Assembly (NCBI RefSeq): GCF_016808095.1
Contig: NC_068972.1
Coordinates: 744,001 to 808,000 of the forward strand
From: Vigna angularis
Taxonomy: Eukaryota > Streptophyta > Magnoliopsida > Fabales > Fabaceae
Direction: 5' to 3'
Length of the DNA: 64,000 nucleotides
The notes under the pieces were generated by a model that worked only from the letters and a program-made list of their open reading frames with translations, was not told the DNA's origin and did no database searches. Position numbers and translations under genes: made by a program. Of the stretch, positions 12,798 to 25,190 are shown piece after piece. Within the stretch, counting starts at the first letter, position 1. Every line of letters starts with the position of its first letter.

Positions 12798-15700
12798 TCA
12801 TATTAAACATGCCTTGAATCCTTTTTCCAATTCCTTAGCATCCAAGTTTTTCCCAATGAATACAATTTTGTTTATCCTTGGTTCATCCGCACCCCACAAC
12901 CTCTCAGGTGATCCTTGAAATATGTCATGAACTCCCTGTAAAAAAAAATTGATTAATTCCACGAAACTGAACATGAATGATAATTGTCAGAGACGATGGG
13001 TAATAACAAACAACAATTAGCCCAGTGGAAAATTTAAGGAATTCATTTGAGATCCATGAGGCAACCCCTTCACGGTAAAGGAATTTAAGCTTGCCTGAAA
13101 GACAAATCTCTCGTTCATTCCTTCAACAGATAGAAGACCCTTCATCCTATAAATGTCATCACTCCGATCCAGTAATAAATTACCAAGCCACATGTTAGCC
13201 TGAAAAAGATAAGCCGTTTAGTAGGCAAATGCCAACACTGACTTTTTACATGTACATAAAAGAATGAAAGGCATTCCACAGCCATCCAAATGGAAAATAG
13301 AATTTGACACACTTAGCATTAAGTATACGTCATGTCTAACCTTCTCAAGGTCTAAGCTTCCTTCACAAACTATGCTGACGGATGACACACCAGGATCGTG
13401 AGTATGATCATGAGAGTGGTGATCGTGGTGTTCTGTACACAACAAATTGGATATTATTTCTAACAAAGTTAAAATTGTTAGCAATTTCAATCACTTACAT
13501 ATATATATATATATATATATATATAACAATTATTAAATGTGTTAGGACCATTATATTTTATTAACTAATTTTATAAAGTGATCTAATTAAGTAAATAGGG
13601 TTAAGGATATATATGTCATGAAAAATATATTGTGTAGAGACCAGCAATAATTTTAATTTTAATTTGTTGAGGGGCCAAATTATAATTATTGAATCTAACC
13701 AACAAGGGTTACTTAAAGGGTCATAGTCTCCATCTGTGAGCACATCGAATCATTCCTGTTTCTTTCTCTTTATCCCCATCAGAAAAGAAAATATAGAGAG
13801 AACTAAAGGTGTTCTACATAGAGAATATTAGAGACCAATTCAGGTTGCTTATTAATTGTTTTCAATGTCTAATACTTCAAGTATGCTTCCGCTTTATTGT
13901 TCTAACGGGTATTGGGAACTGTTTAGATTAAGGGTTTGATGCTATTAATTATTGATGTAAATCATAAAATTCTAACAAAAATGACATATTCCACAAGCAT
14001 GTCCTTATGAATGATGAATTAAGAAGCTACTTGTTAGGAATTGATCCCAATCCAAATGCCAAATCTAGAGGGAATAATAATTTAAATGTACAGGCTTCCA
14101 AGTAAAATGTGTAAACAAGTAAATCTACACTTGTAAGACTCATAAGACCACTAGTACGTTGTGACTAGAGCTACAAACAAGAAAATGGCTTGTACACGAC
14201 TCCAAGAAAAAAATAAAAGGTACCATGCTTGTGGTCATGGTGATGATCATGGTCATGGTGCTCATGCCCGTGGTCATGGTGCTCATGCTCGTGGTCATGG
14301 CTATGGTCATGATCTTCTTTTGCACCTTCATCGTTAATGGAATTCTCAATCCTTGTAGAAGATCAAGAAAAAACAAATTATATATCTAGATTTAGAAAGA
14401 TACAATAATATTTAAAGCAGAACATTTGAAATATCCACGAAAGATTATGGATTACATGGCAACAGAGCAAGAAATAAGACAATGACACAGGAAAGTGAGT
14501 ACTGCTATGAGCATTGTCGCCAGTGAGGATAATAATTAACACGAATAGTTCTCGGAGATTTATATTATTAGGGACTAGGAATAGTAAACCGACAAAAAAA
14601 GTTTCAGTATAAGACTAGGATATTATAATTGTTTAAATATGAGAGTACATAGTCACGAAGGAATCATATGATTAACAAGAAACTCCTTGTGCAGAGAACT
14701 AGTGAGCCAAATTTAGATTGCCATTTTCTTAAACAATTCAAATTATAACTGTTTATATATGAGAGTGCATGATCACGAAGGAACCATATGATTAACAAAA
14801 AACTTCTTGTGCAGAGAACTAGTGAGCCCAAATTTAGATTGCCATTTTCTTGAACAATTCAAATACAGTGAATCAGAAACAAGAACAAAAAGCTACCTCT
14901 CCAAATCAAAGCCCCCAATGCCAAGAACATAATCTAAGTTAACTTTTCCATATTCTGTCCGCTTTAAGTGGGCCAAGCTGTTCATTTTCTGAATTAATGA
15001 CAAAGCCACGTTCATTTGGGGCTCAAAATAATGAAATAAAATTCAAATTCAAGCTAAAACTGAACTCTTAGATACAATAGGAGGAGATAGACACCAACCC
15101 TTATCCGCTGGACCAAAGAAGCAAGATCTGGTTCACCAACTAGGTCAGTCTGGTGCAATACAAACAAGAATGTCATTAGCTCAGGCATAAAGATAATATC
15201 CATCACATTCCATAACCTGGAATGTAGAATTTTATGAATAACTTCACATTGAATGTACGGAAAGACAAGGTTGCCCATGCTACAATAAAAACAATCTATC
15301 CTTTAGCAGGTTGGCTAGTTGCCAAATCAAAACCGATATGCCTTAAATAATCTAAATGTTTCATTTCTGCAAAACTAAAGCCATTCCACAACAAAAATAA
15401 ATCAGCCAATACCTTATTTATGATTATACGATCCGCATATGCAATTTGTTCCACAGCCTCATTGACCACACCTTTTGGCTTAACCTCGTCAAGATGAAAA
15501 CCAGCATGCTTTGCATCAACTAGAGTAACAACACCATCCAATTTTACTTCATTAAAAATATTCTCCTCCGCATAAAAGGTCTGGATTATTGGCGCTGGAT
15601 TCGCCAAACCTGTCGAAGTGCAGAGCACAAACAAAAAAACAATACACAAAGTACAATCATACACATTCGCAATAACTAATAAGTAAGTCCGTGACATCTT

Positions 15701-16543
15701 CAGAATAAGCTCTAGCAGCTCAAAACCTCAATTCTACACAATCATAGTACGAAAACAATTACATACACATACAAAAACAGAAGTTATTCGTTACCTGTAG
15801 TCTCAATAACAATATGGTCAAACTTTCCTTTCTTCTTAGCAACTAAGTCAGAAATCATTCGGACAAGATCACCCCTCACAGTACAGCAAAGACAGCCATT
15901 GTTCAGCATCATAATATCTTCAGCACCAGCAGCTTTTGCCGCGACCAAAGAGCCATCTATATCAATTTCACCAAACTACAAATAATGCAGAGAGTAAGTT
16001 CGTTTTACAAACCAACACATTAACCGAAACAATCGCATTCAAAGTCACACAACCATAAAAATTCAGCAAACTCCGCAACACGAATACCTCGTTCTCAATA
16101 ACCGCAATGCGTTTTCCATGCTCCGCTGTCAGAATATGGTTCAGCAGTGTCGTCTGTTCGGTTAAAGACAGTTAAGTATTCAGATTCCGCTGTGATTTTA
16201 CTGAGCAGGAAAGTGAGGGAAACAGGATGAATACCTTGCCGGAACCGAGGAAGCCGGTGATGATGGTTGCCGGAATGCGATTGTCAGGGGGGATTACGGT
16301 GGAAACGTCGGAGTCCTCGGACTGAGGCGGCGCAGCGGTGGTGGCGGCGACGGTGAAGCGGCGAGCGGGTCTGAGAGGGAATGGTGCGGAGAGAGAGTGA
16401 GTTAGAGATTGGGAACGAGTGGTTGTTCTGCGTAGAAGAGGGAGGAGAGTGGTTTGAAGTGAGAGCGTGAAGGGTTTGGGATTGCGGTAAGCGAGGCCGA
16501 AGAAGCTGGATGCTACCTCAGCCGTGAAAGTTAAAGAAGACAT
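12798..16543 (-). CDS. Plastid CobW/ZNG1-type GTPase metallochaperone with His-rich linker
   Basis: Ten exons on the minus strand: 16543-16235, 16153-16088, 15975-15795, 15609-15413, 15149-15099, 14988-14897, 14351-14224, 13432-13341, 13199-13095, 12935-12798. They join in phase to 452 aa. The first ~70 residues are rich in Ser, Thr, Arg and Leu and look like a chloroplast transit peptide. The Walker A motif GFLGSGK is at 97-103, the CobW-family metal motif CLCC at 153-156, and an NKTD guanine-specificity motif follows. A linker near residues 312-354 holds about 23 histidines alternating with Asp/Glu, a likely zinc buffer; it is split by an intron. The CobW C-terminal domain follows. The family hydrolyses GTP to insert zinc into client proteins. 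Domain order resembles the Arabidopsis plastid PTAC17 group. The intron after exon 9 uses a GC donor. Confidence 0.92.
13501..13524. repeat. (AT)n microsatellite in a CobW-gene intron
   Basis: About 12 AT dinucleotide units inside the intron between the exons at 14351-14224 and 13432-13341. Confidence 0.9.
14622..14863. repeat. Imperfect ~120-bp tandem duplication in a CobW-gene intron
   Basis: Two copies (about 14622-14741 and 14742-14863) are offset by 120 bases. Both contain GAGAGTRCAT, CACGAAGGAA, TTGTGCAGAGAACTAGTGAG and GATTGCCATTTTCTT. They differ at several scattered sites and by a one-base indel, so the duplication is not fresh. It lies in the intron between exons 6 and 7. Confidence 0.85.
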
Positions 16544-16599
16544 GGTGAAGAAGACAAAGATGAAGATGAAGATGAAGAGTGACGAAGGAGAAAGAAGAA

Positions 16600-17459
16600 C
16601 AGAGACACAAGGTTTAGATTTTTATGGGATTCTCAATTGCGTATTGGGCCTTGGTAAACCCAAAATACATTAATTGAAGTATTTCTTTCTGCACCTTCAT
16701 AATTTCAATCTTCATTTGTATAAATGATTGTATTCTAAAATGTATACTCTATACTCAATTTTTTTATATTCTGCAATATACCTTTCTTAATAAAATGTAA
16801 AAAAACATGTTTTAGAATATATATTTTAAATTATAAAAAATAATATTTTGAATTATATATTTCAAAATATAAAACAAAAAATATATTTAAATTATATAAT
16901 AAAATTTACATATTACATCATCTAAAGTACAAAATTTCAAAGATATACAAATTGAAATTATAGATATACAAGAAAAAATTCTCTTATTTATGGAATAATT
17001 TCTCTATATACTTTATAACTTTAACTTACATTCTTCTTAACTTTTTTATTTAATTTAAAATATAATTTTTTATTATTGTATATATTTAATCCAACAAATA
17101 CGTTAAGTGAATAGTTTAACAATGTTCATTCAATTGATTTAAAGAGATTGCATAATATGTATATAGAAAATGTTATAAAGCTGCTGAACGCCACTATCTG
17201 GGATTTAAAACAGAGATTCTAACAAATATGGTATGGGATAATGGATAAGTTGAATAAAAGAGTGTTTAAGAAGGTAAATTTTGGAGTTTTCTACAATGAG
17301 ACGAGATTATCAGTAGCGCAGAAGACAGAAAATGCCATATAAATTTCAGAAAAACGGAGGTTGTAAATACAAAATGCATTAAGGAAATCTCATAGGATAA
17401 GAGAAAAAACAGGCTTTAATTTCATTTCAAAACAGCAAAAATATGCCAAGATTTCATAC
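16600..17459. other. Intergenic AT-rich region
   Basis: Sequence upstream of the CobW-type gene (promoter side) followed by low-complexity AT DNA. No gene or clear element was recognised before the SDE5-like fragment. Confidence 0.5.
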
Positions 17460-17839
17460 CAAGAACTTGCCAAATCATATTTCTGTCAAGCTGAAAGACA
17501 TCTCCAAGCATTTTAAATAAGAAATCTTCCATGTCCTGGTGAAGCTGATCATGCTTCGAACTCGAAACATCTGGCCTATTTTTTTTCAGCCAGATTCCGG
17601 TCATTGGCAGCGACTTTGCATCCAACTTAGTTGGTTTCGTCGTCCGAGAAGACCCATTTGCTGATGGAGCAGGTCTAACATAATTCTTTCCAATAATGCT
17701 TGAAACAGTACCAGCCGAAACTGGACGAACTTTGGGTCTTGAAGTTTTCCTTTCTTGGAATGAATTTTCAATGGAATACCCGTATGATGATTCAGAAGAC
17801 CCATCTGCATTGGATGAATCAAGGATTGAAGATGATACT
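17460..17839 (-). pseudogene. SDE5-like gene fragment (one exon)
   Basis: A 380-base open segment on the minus strand bounded by a good acceptor (CAGCAG, before 17839) and donor (G|GTATGA, after 17460). It encodes a Ser-rich stretch with SSIIGKNYVRP, then HQDMEDFLFKMLGD and FQLDRN. From memory of the family this resembles the middle of plant SDE5-type proteins (putative RNA-export-like factors of trans-acting siRNA silencing), which carry a UBA/CUE-like region here. No neighbouring exons were found. On its 5' side the sequence runs into a 27-bp duplication and then the copia element. Most likely a duplicated, broken copy. Family assignment is moderate. Confidence 0.5.
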
Positions 17840-17928
17840 CTGCTGTTGTGCAAACCTCATCCGCCGTTGGATCACCCATTAATTCTGCTCTCATTCAATG
17901 TATGTATAATACATGGGTGCAAACCTTT

Positions 17929-17982
17929 GCATCAAGCAAGCACTTCAATGCTTTTGCATCAAGCAAGCACTTCAATGCTTTC
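17929..17982. repeat. 27-bp tandem duplication beside the copia target site
   Basis: The unit beginning GCATCAAGCAAGCACTTCAA occurs twice in a row (from 17929 and from 17956), nearly perfectly, ending at the copia target-site duplication. Confidence 0.9.
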
Positions 17983-17984
17983 TC

Positions 17985-18248
17985 TGTTGGGTATCAGTCA
18001 TACAACACAAGCACATACAACTAAAATTAAAGATGAGAAAATTTATAACTAACACAAGACCAAGGGCAAGGTCAAGAAAAATATTTACTAGATAGAAGAG
18101 ATTACAACACCCTCTCTTTAGAGCAAGGAGGATACAAGTAATTTTTGGTGCATCTTACACCTTCCCTTACACCTCTATTTATATGCAAATGAGGGAGGGA
18201 AGTCTTTGCCCACTTTAGATGTGGGACTTCTAAGACAAACTTCTAACA
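17985..18248 (-). repeat. 3' LTR of the copia element
   Basis: 264 bp, TG...CA ends in element orientation. Contains the same TATA-type promoter motif as the other LTR (18175-18183). Confidence 0.96.
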
Positions 18249-18320
18249 ATTCTCCCACTTGAAGATTTGATTGAATCAATCATGTCTTCACAATACTTTG
18301 TCTTCCTTGTCAGTTTCATG

Positions 18321-21300
18321 CTACGTTGCTGATAGACCATAAGAGGATCTACTCCATACAAACTTGTCAGTATTGACCGGCTTTGTCATAACATCTGCTA
18401 GGTTATCTTTGGTACAGATCTTTTCCAAATCTACATCTCCTTTCTCTACTACTTCTCGGACAAAATGATATTGAACCCCTATATGCTTTGTCCTGGAATG
18501 AAAGGCTGGATTTCTTGCAATGTGCAAAGCACTCTGACTGTCACAATATACAGTAATTTTGTTTTGCTTGTGCCCGAGTTCTTCCAATAACCTTTGAATC
18601 CAGATTGCTTCTTTGCATGCTTGAGTAGCTGCCATGTATTCAGCTTCTGTGGTGGATAGAGCTACAACAGTTTGTAGTTTAGATAACCAGCTTACCACCC
18701 CTCCTGCAAGTTTAAACACATAGCCTGTAGTAGATTTTCTTTTATCAAGATCACCTGCATAATCTGAGTCGACATAACCTCTGACAATAAATTTTGATCC
18801 TCCAAAACATAACGCAACATCTGAGGTTCCTTTGATGTATCTAAGGACCCTCTTAACAGCATTCCAATGCTCTTCACCAGGATTTGCCATAAATCTACTA
18901 ACTGCTCCCACTGCATGTGCAATGTCTGGTCTTGTACAAATCATGGCATACATTAGGCTTCCCACTGCTGATGCATACGGAACTCGAGACATTTCCATCC
19001 TCTCTGCTTCATTGCTAGGACACATACTTGAGGATAATTTATAATTAACAGGAAGTGGGGTAGAAGTTGGCTTGCAATCTTGCATGTTGAAGCGCCGCAA
19101 GACCTTTCGAAAATAATTCTTTTGTGAAAGCCAAATCTTCCTGTTTTTTCTGTCTCGGTGAATTTGCATCCCTAAAATCTTGTTTGCAGGTCCCAAGTCC
19201 TTCATATCAAATTCCCTAGCCAATTGTGCCTTCAATTCTTGGACTCGAACTTTGTTGGAGCCTACCACCAACATATCATCCACGTACAACAGCAAAATGA
19301 TGAAATCATTATCCTCAAACCTCTTGTAGTACGTACAATGGTCTGAACTTAATCTGTTGTATCTGAGGCTAATAATGAAAGAATCAAATCTCTTATACCA
19401 ACACCTTGGCGCCTGCTTTAAACCGTACAGAGATTTGGTCAACCTACAAACCAAGTTTTCTTTGCCTTGTTCTTCAAAACCTTCTGGTTGGAGCATATAT
19501 ATTTCTTCTTCAAGTTCTCCATGAAGAAAAGCAGTCTTTACATCTAACTATTCCAGATGTAAATCATCTACAGCACACATTGCCAGCACTATTCTGATAG
19601 TGGTAAGTCTAACAACTGGTGAGAATATCTCGTTAAAATCAAGACCTTCTTTCTGAGCATATCCTTTGACCACCAGTCTTGCACGATATCGCTCCACTTG
19701 TTCATTGCCATCTCGTTTGATTTTGTATACCCATTTGTTTCCAATTGCTTTTCGACCTTTTGGAAGTTCAACAAGTTCCCATGTCTCGTTCCTATGTAAG
19801 GCTTCTATTTCTTCATGCATTGCTGTCATCCATTGAGAAACATCTGAACTCCTCAACGCTTCTTGAAAGGTTGAAGGTTCTCCTTCTTCAGTTAAGAGAC
19901 AGTACGCATCATGGTTTGCCATAACATAGTCTGAGTGCCAAGATGGTTTCTTCATCAAACGTGTTGTTCGTCGAGCATCTTCATCATTGACCTCATTTGG
20001 TTCTTGTTCATCGTGCTCTGGTTCTGTTTCAGAGGAATCATTATCTTTTGACTTTTCCTCTATCTGTATTGAAGTAATGTCTATTGGTGTGCTGACATTT
20101 TTCTGCTCACTTTGCAATTTTTCTGCAAAAACTACATCCCTGCTAACAATAATCTTGTGGGCAGTGGGATCCCACAAGCGATACCCCTTAACATTGTCAG
20201 CATAACCCAAGAATATACATTTCCTGGATTTTGGGTCCAACTTTGTTCTTTCTTGGGAGTTGTACATCACGTACACAGGACAACCAAATACATGCAGAGA
20301 AGAGTAATCAGCTGGTTTTCCTTTCCACATTTCTATTGGTGTCTTTACACCAATTGCTGTTGATGGCGAGCGATTTATCAAATAGCAAGCAGTTTTGACT
20401 GCTTCTGCCCAGAAGGACTTGGCTAATCCTGCAGTTTTCAACATGGCCCTTGTCCTTTCTAGAAGAGTTCTATTCATCCGCTCTGCTACACCATTCTGTT
20501 GAGGTGTATGAGCAACTGTAAATTGCCTCTTAATACCTTCTTGCTTGCAGAATGCCAGAAAATCACCATCAGTATATTCTCCTCCATTATCTGTCCTCAA
20601 GCATTTGATCATTTTTCCAGTTTCAAGTTCTACCTGTGCTTTGAATTCCTTGAATACTGGAAACACATCTGACTTCTTCTTGATTGGGTACACCCATAAT
20701 CTTCGGGAATAATCATCAATGAATGATACAAAATACTTTGCTCCTCCCATGGATATTTCTGGTGATTCCCAGACATCAGAATGGATTAAGTCAAGTATGT
20801 GCTTGCTTCTAGCAGTCACTTTAGCAAACTTCAATCTATGTTGCTTACTAGTCACACAGTGCTCACAAAACGGTAAGTTAACTGTTTTGAGCCCCGGCAG
20901 GAGATTATGATCAGCAAGAATTTTCAAGCCTCGTTCTGACATGTGACCAAGTCTGTAATGCCACATCATCGTTGCTTCTTCTTCTTTTGTTGTTGCAACT
21001 GATGCATCTGCTTCTTGCAACGTATCTCCCAACAACATGTATAGATTTACTGCGATCTTCTCTGCTTTCATCACAATGAGGTTACCTTTCACCATTTTTA
21101 GGATTCCGCCTTCAATGTGAATTTTGCACCCAAGGTCATCCAATTGTCCAACAGACAAGAGGTTCTTCTTCAATCCCTTCACATGTCGAACTCCTTGAAG
21201 AGTGCGTATTGTACCATCATACATTTTGATTTTGACGGTACCAATCCCTCCAATTTCTAAGGCATGATCATTCCCCATGAACACAGATCCTCCTGAGACA

Positions 21301-22235
21301 GGTTCATAAGTGTGAAACCAATCTCGGTGTGAAGTCATATGCCATGTCGCGCCTGAGTCTACTATCCAGGCATCAGAAAGTTGTCTTCTGCCTTTAGAAC
21401 TACCTTCTGCTTCACTATACAGGATTTCTCCATCTTCAGAAGTTTTTGCAACACAGCCTTGAGAGCTTGATGCTTCGAAGTTCTTTCCTCCACTCTTCTT
21501 GTGCCAACAATCTTTTTTCAGATGCCCCCTCATGCCACAATTGTAGCATTTAAAATTCTTTCTTCCTCGAGACTTTGATCTACCATGATTTTGACTCCCA
21601 CTGGAGCCACGTTCCGTTGATCTTCCTCTCATCATCGTTAAAGCTTCTACTTGCTTCGAACTTTCTGTCCTGTCTTCCTTATTCTTTCGCCTGGATTCTT
21701 CTTCAAGAATAGCTCCAGCAACATCTTCAAAGGATAAACAACCAACAATGTTGTTATTTGTAATGTTGATGATGAGTTGATCATATGAATCTGGTAAACT
21801 CTGAAGTAGTAGCTCTGCACGTTCATTTTCTACTATGTTGAAATCTGACGCGGTGAGCTGAGCAAATAATGTATTCAGATTGTTGATGTGTTCCGTCACT
21901 GGCGTGAACTCACTCATTCGAAGAGTATAGAGTTTTCTTTTTAAGAAAATTCTAGTGTGAAGTGACTTGACCTCGTACAGTTTAATGAGAGTATCCCAAA
22001 TCTCCTTTGCAGTCTTCTTCTCTGCTATACTAGACAGAACTGAATCTGCCATTGCTAGGTGCAAATTGGCAACCGCGTTGTCATCCATCTCTTTCCATTT
22101 TTCATCAGAAATTTCTGCACGTCTGTCTTCAATTGCATCCAGACAGTTGTCTTTTCTCAAAATTGCCCTTATCTTCAGTTTCCACAAGGAAAAATTATTT
22201 CCGTTGAACTTTTCTATCTCAAATTTTGCTGTCAT
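18321..22235 (-). pseudogene. Copia gag-pol polyprotein with one in-frame stop
   Basis: One continuous reading frame apart from a TAG at 19548-19550. The open frame reaches 22355, but the Met at 22235 begins the conserved gag opening. In order: gag, a CCHC zinc knuckle (CYNCGMRGHLKKDC), a protease with the DSGATWH motif, an integrase with an HHCC region and a DDE core (TDNGGEY, HTPQQNG), reverse transcriptase with YVDD, and RNase H. The TAG lies in the reverse transcriptase, before YVDD, at a position where a glutamine codon would differ by one C-to-T change. The two parts (19548-22355 and 18321-19496) are in the same frame with no indel. This copy therefore cannot make full reverse transcriptase unless the stop is read through. 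Confidence 0.92.
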
Positions 22236-22545
22236 GGTTTCACTCTTGAACCGGCTTATGCACTTCTCACTATGAATAGTATTGTCTACTGGTACAGTAC
22301 AGGTAGACTGTGAAGTAAAGCACCAAGAAGTTCCCAGGAAAGAGAGGTGGGTCACAAATGGACACTCTTAAGTACCAAGTCTTTCCTAGCCAGAACTTTC
22401 TCAGACCGCACTTTCACACTACCAAACGTTTCCAGTAATAACTCTTTTCTGATGCGGAAGATCGGATTAAACCGCAACCACAGAGCATACTCAGAATTTT
22501 ACCAATACTATTCTAATGACAATAGCAGCGGAATACAAACCGAAA

Positions 22546-22557
22546 GCTCTGATACCA
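22546..22557 (-). other. Primer-binding site (tRNA-iMet) of the copia element
   Basis: Plus-strand GCTCTGATACCA is the complement of the classical plant TGGTATCAGAGC site. It sits one base inside the 5' LTR. Confidence 0.93.
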
Positions 22558-22558
22558 C

Positions 22559-22822
22559 TGTTGGGTATCAGTCATACAACACAAGCACACACAACTAAAA
22601 TTAAAGATGAGAAAATTTATAACTAACACAAGACCAAGGGCAAGGTCAAGAAAAATATTTACTAGATAGAAGAGATTACAACACCCTCTCTTTAGAGCAA
22701 GGAGGATACAAGTAATTTTTGGTGCATCTTACACCTTCCCTTACACCTCTATTTATATGCAAATGAGGGAGGGAAGTCTTTGCCCACTTTAGATGTGGGA
22801 CTTCTAAGACAAACTTCTAACA
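22559..22822 (-). repeat. 5' LTR of the copia element
   Basis: 264 bp, near-identical to the 3' LTR. It ends in CCCAACA just before the primer-binding site. Confidence 0.96.
22749..22757 (-). promoter_or_regulatory. TATA box in the copia 5' LTR
   Basis: Reads TATAAATAG on the minus strand, inside the 5' LTR and in the right orientation to start the element's transcript. Confidence 0.6.
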
Positions 22823-22827
22823 TTCTC

Positions 22828-23592
22828 TTCATCACACTTGACAATATTATGCCCAGAGACTTCCATCCCAATACAATAAACCTGTCACAGAAATTCAAAG
22901 AAATGCACGATAAGCAACAAAAAAACAAAAAACTTGTTTTCACATTGAGAAAAAGTGAAAGGTGTCCGTAAATGAATAAACAAGAAACGAAAAGAAAAAA
23001 AATACTTTGCTTTGAGGAATAGGTGTCTGGAGCACTCAAACCAGTAAAGAAAAGCTCTTTGATTTCTTCTCAGCAAACAAAAATAGTTTCACAGGATTCA
23101 GATATACATTTATCCATTCATCGAAAAGAGTTGTAAAATAACAAAAACAAAATTTAGAAATGAAAGCGGGAGAGAATAGATAAGATAGGAGGGAAAAGAG
23201 AAAACCATAAGAAAGCAAACCTAGGACCTTATTGGGCGGGAACATCCTTTTTTTGTTTTATACATATAAAGGATTAATTATTAATATTTTATATATGTAT
23301 AAATAATCAATTATTTAATTTCTTTTAACTATATAAAAAATCCTTAATCGAATATAATATAACATAATAAATAATGATAATTAAAGATAATAAAATTTAT
23401 ATAATATAAACATTATAATACAATAATACTTTAAATAATAATAGTGTATAAATTAAATATTAAAAAATATTTTTATTATTATCAATAAAATATATAATAA
23501 TATAAATAAATTTATATCTTAATAATTAAGAACAAATAATATTAAAAAATATTAATAATTATTATTATTATATTTTAGTTTAAATTAATTTT
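22828..23592. other. Flanking AT-rich region without a recognised gene
   Basis: To about 23230 the sequence is moderately complex and might belong to the locus hit by the copia element, but I recognise no exon. From 23240 to 23592 it is almost pure AT and leads into the older copia relic. Confidence 0.45.
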
Positions 23593-25190
23593 TTGTTTTT
23601 TACTGATCTACCTTATGGAAAACAACTTATCGAATGTAAATGGGTATACAAAATAAAGAAGCATGTTGATAAGAGTATTGAACCATACAAGGCAAGGTTA
23701 GCAGTTAAAGCCTACACACAACAAGGCTTAGACTTTTTCACCTATTGTCAAACTCACAACAGTAAGATTGGTTTTGGCTTTAGCAGCTTCCAAACATTGG
23801 TATTACATCAACTAGATGTAAATAATGTCTTTTTACACGGGGATCTAATGAAGAAGTGTACATGTCTCTTCCTCTTGGCTACAAAACAGAAAAACCAACG
23901 CAAGTTTGCAAGTTGTTGAAGTCTTTATATGGACTCAAACAACCCTCTAAACAATAGAATTACAAGTTGACAACTACTTTACTTTCTTTGGTCTACATAC
24001 AATCAAAATCAGATTATTCACTTTTTGTCAAAAAGTGATTATGCTCATATCACCATATTACTTGTTTATAGATGATATAGTCTTAGCAGGTGATGACATT
24101 AAGGAAATCCAAACTGTGAATGCTCAATTGATTACAAAGTTCAAGATTAAAGACCTAGGCCAACTTAAGTATTTTATGGGCTTAGAAATTGCAAGATCTC
24201 AACAGAGCATTACTTTGTCACAAAGGAAGTATGCTCTAGAGTTACTAGAAGACGCAGGATTGTTGGAATGTCAACCTGTTTCTACTCCCATACAGCTAGG
24301 CACAAAAATTTTCAAGACAGAAGGGAAACCCTATTCAGATGTGTATGCCTATAGAAGACTTCTTGGCAAGTTACTATATCTAACCAACAAGACCAAATTT
24401 ATGTTTTTTTTGTTAGTACTCTCAGTCAATTTCTTTCTAGTCCATTGGAAGATCACTGTGCAACAGCAATAAGGATCCTGATATATTAAGAACAATCCAA
24501 GACAAGGATTATTCTTTCCCTCCAACACAGAACATGCTCTTAGGCTTATATTTTGATTGGGTTGCTTACTCTGACACTAAAAGGTTTGTGACTGGTTTTA
24601 ATGTGTTCTATGGTGCATCCTTAATAAGCTGAAAATCCAATAAGCAAGGTACTATATCTATATCATTAATCGAAGCAGAATATAGAGCCTTAGCTTTCAC
24701 AACATGTGAAATTCAATGGCTTCTATATTTGCTCCATGATTTGAAACAACCTCTACCACAACCAATTCCTCTGTTTTGAGACAATCAATCTGCTATACAA
24801 ATTGCACAGAATTCAGTCATGCATGAGAGGACAAAGCATATCGAAATTGATTGTCATCTCATAAGGAATAAAGTTAAAGCAGGTGTAATTAAGCTCATGT
24901 CCATTTCTACTTCAGTACAACTTGCAGACATTCATACTAAAGTTTTGCATCCAGTACAATTTCAATTTTTGCTGTCAAAGCTGAGCATTTAGGATATATA
25001 TGTTGCAGCTTGAGGGGATATTGATTTAATTTATTTTCTGTTCATATTTGTGCATCTATGTTCATATATTTATCTTCTGTTTTTATATTTATATTTCGTT
25101 TTTATATTGTTTTAAACAACTGTATATATAAATTGTACTATCTCCCTAACATTTAATAAAATACACAATTTTCATCATTTTTTTTATAAC
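23593..25190 (+). mobile_element. Decayed, 5'-truncated Ty1/copia relic
   Basis: Plus-strand pieces of a copia reverse transcriptase (CKWVYKIKKH near 23640, [13 protein letters not shown] near 23810, then DDIVLAGDD near 24075 and KDLGQLKYFMGLEI near 24150). RNase H follows (EAEYRAL near 24680, HERTKHIEIDCH near 24825). Several frame changes and stops (for example near 23940, 24630 and 24780) break the frame. After a purine tract near 25012, an AT-rich tail (about 25020-25170) looks like a degenerate 3' LTR. Gag, protease and integrase are absent. It is unrelated in sequence to the young copia element nearby. Confidence 0.85.

Larger units (their letters stand above)
17985..22822 (-). mobile_element. 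Full-length young Ty1/copia LTR retrotransposon
   Basis: The 4838-bp element reads on the minus strand. The LTRs (17985-18248 and 22559-22822) are both 264 bp and start TG / end CA. I found one difference (T at 18016, C at 22590). A 5-bp target-site duplication TTCTC flanks it (17980-17984 and 22823-22827). The primer-binding site after the 5' LTR matches the initiator tRNA-Met 3' end (22546-22557). A purine tract lies before the 3' LTR (18249-18260 on the plus strand). Domain order gag, protease, integrase, reverse transcriptase, RNase H is Ty1/copia; the gag style resembles the Tork/Tnt1 group. Confidence 0.96.

Noticed and set aside
19548..19550. TAG as programmed readthrough between gag and pol
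   Set aside because: It lies within the reverse transcriptase, not at a gag-pol border, so damage is the simpler reading.
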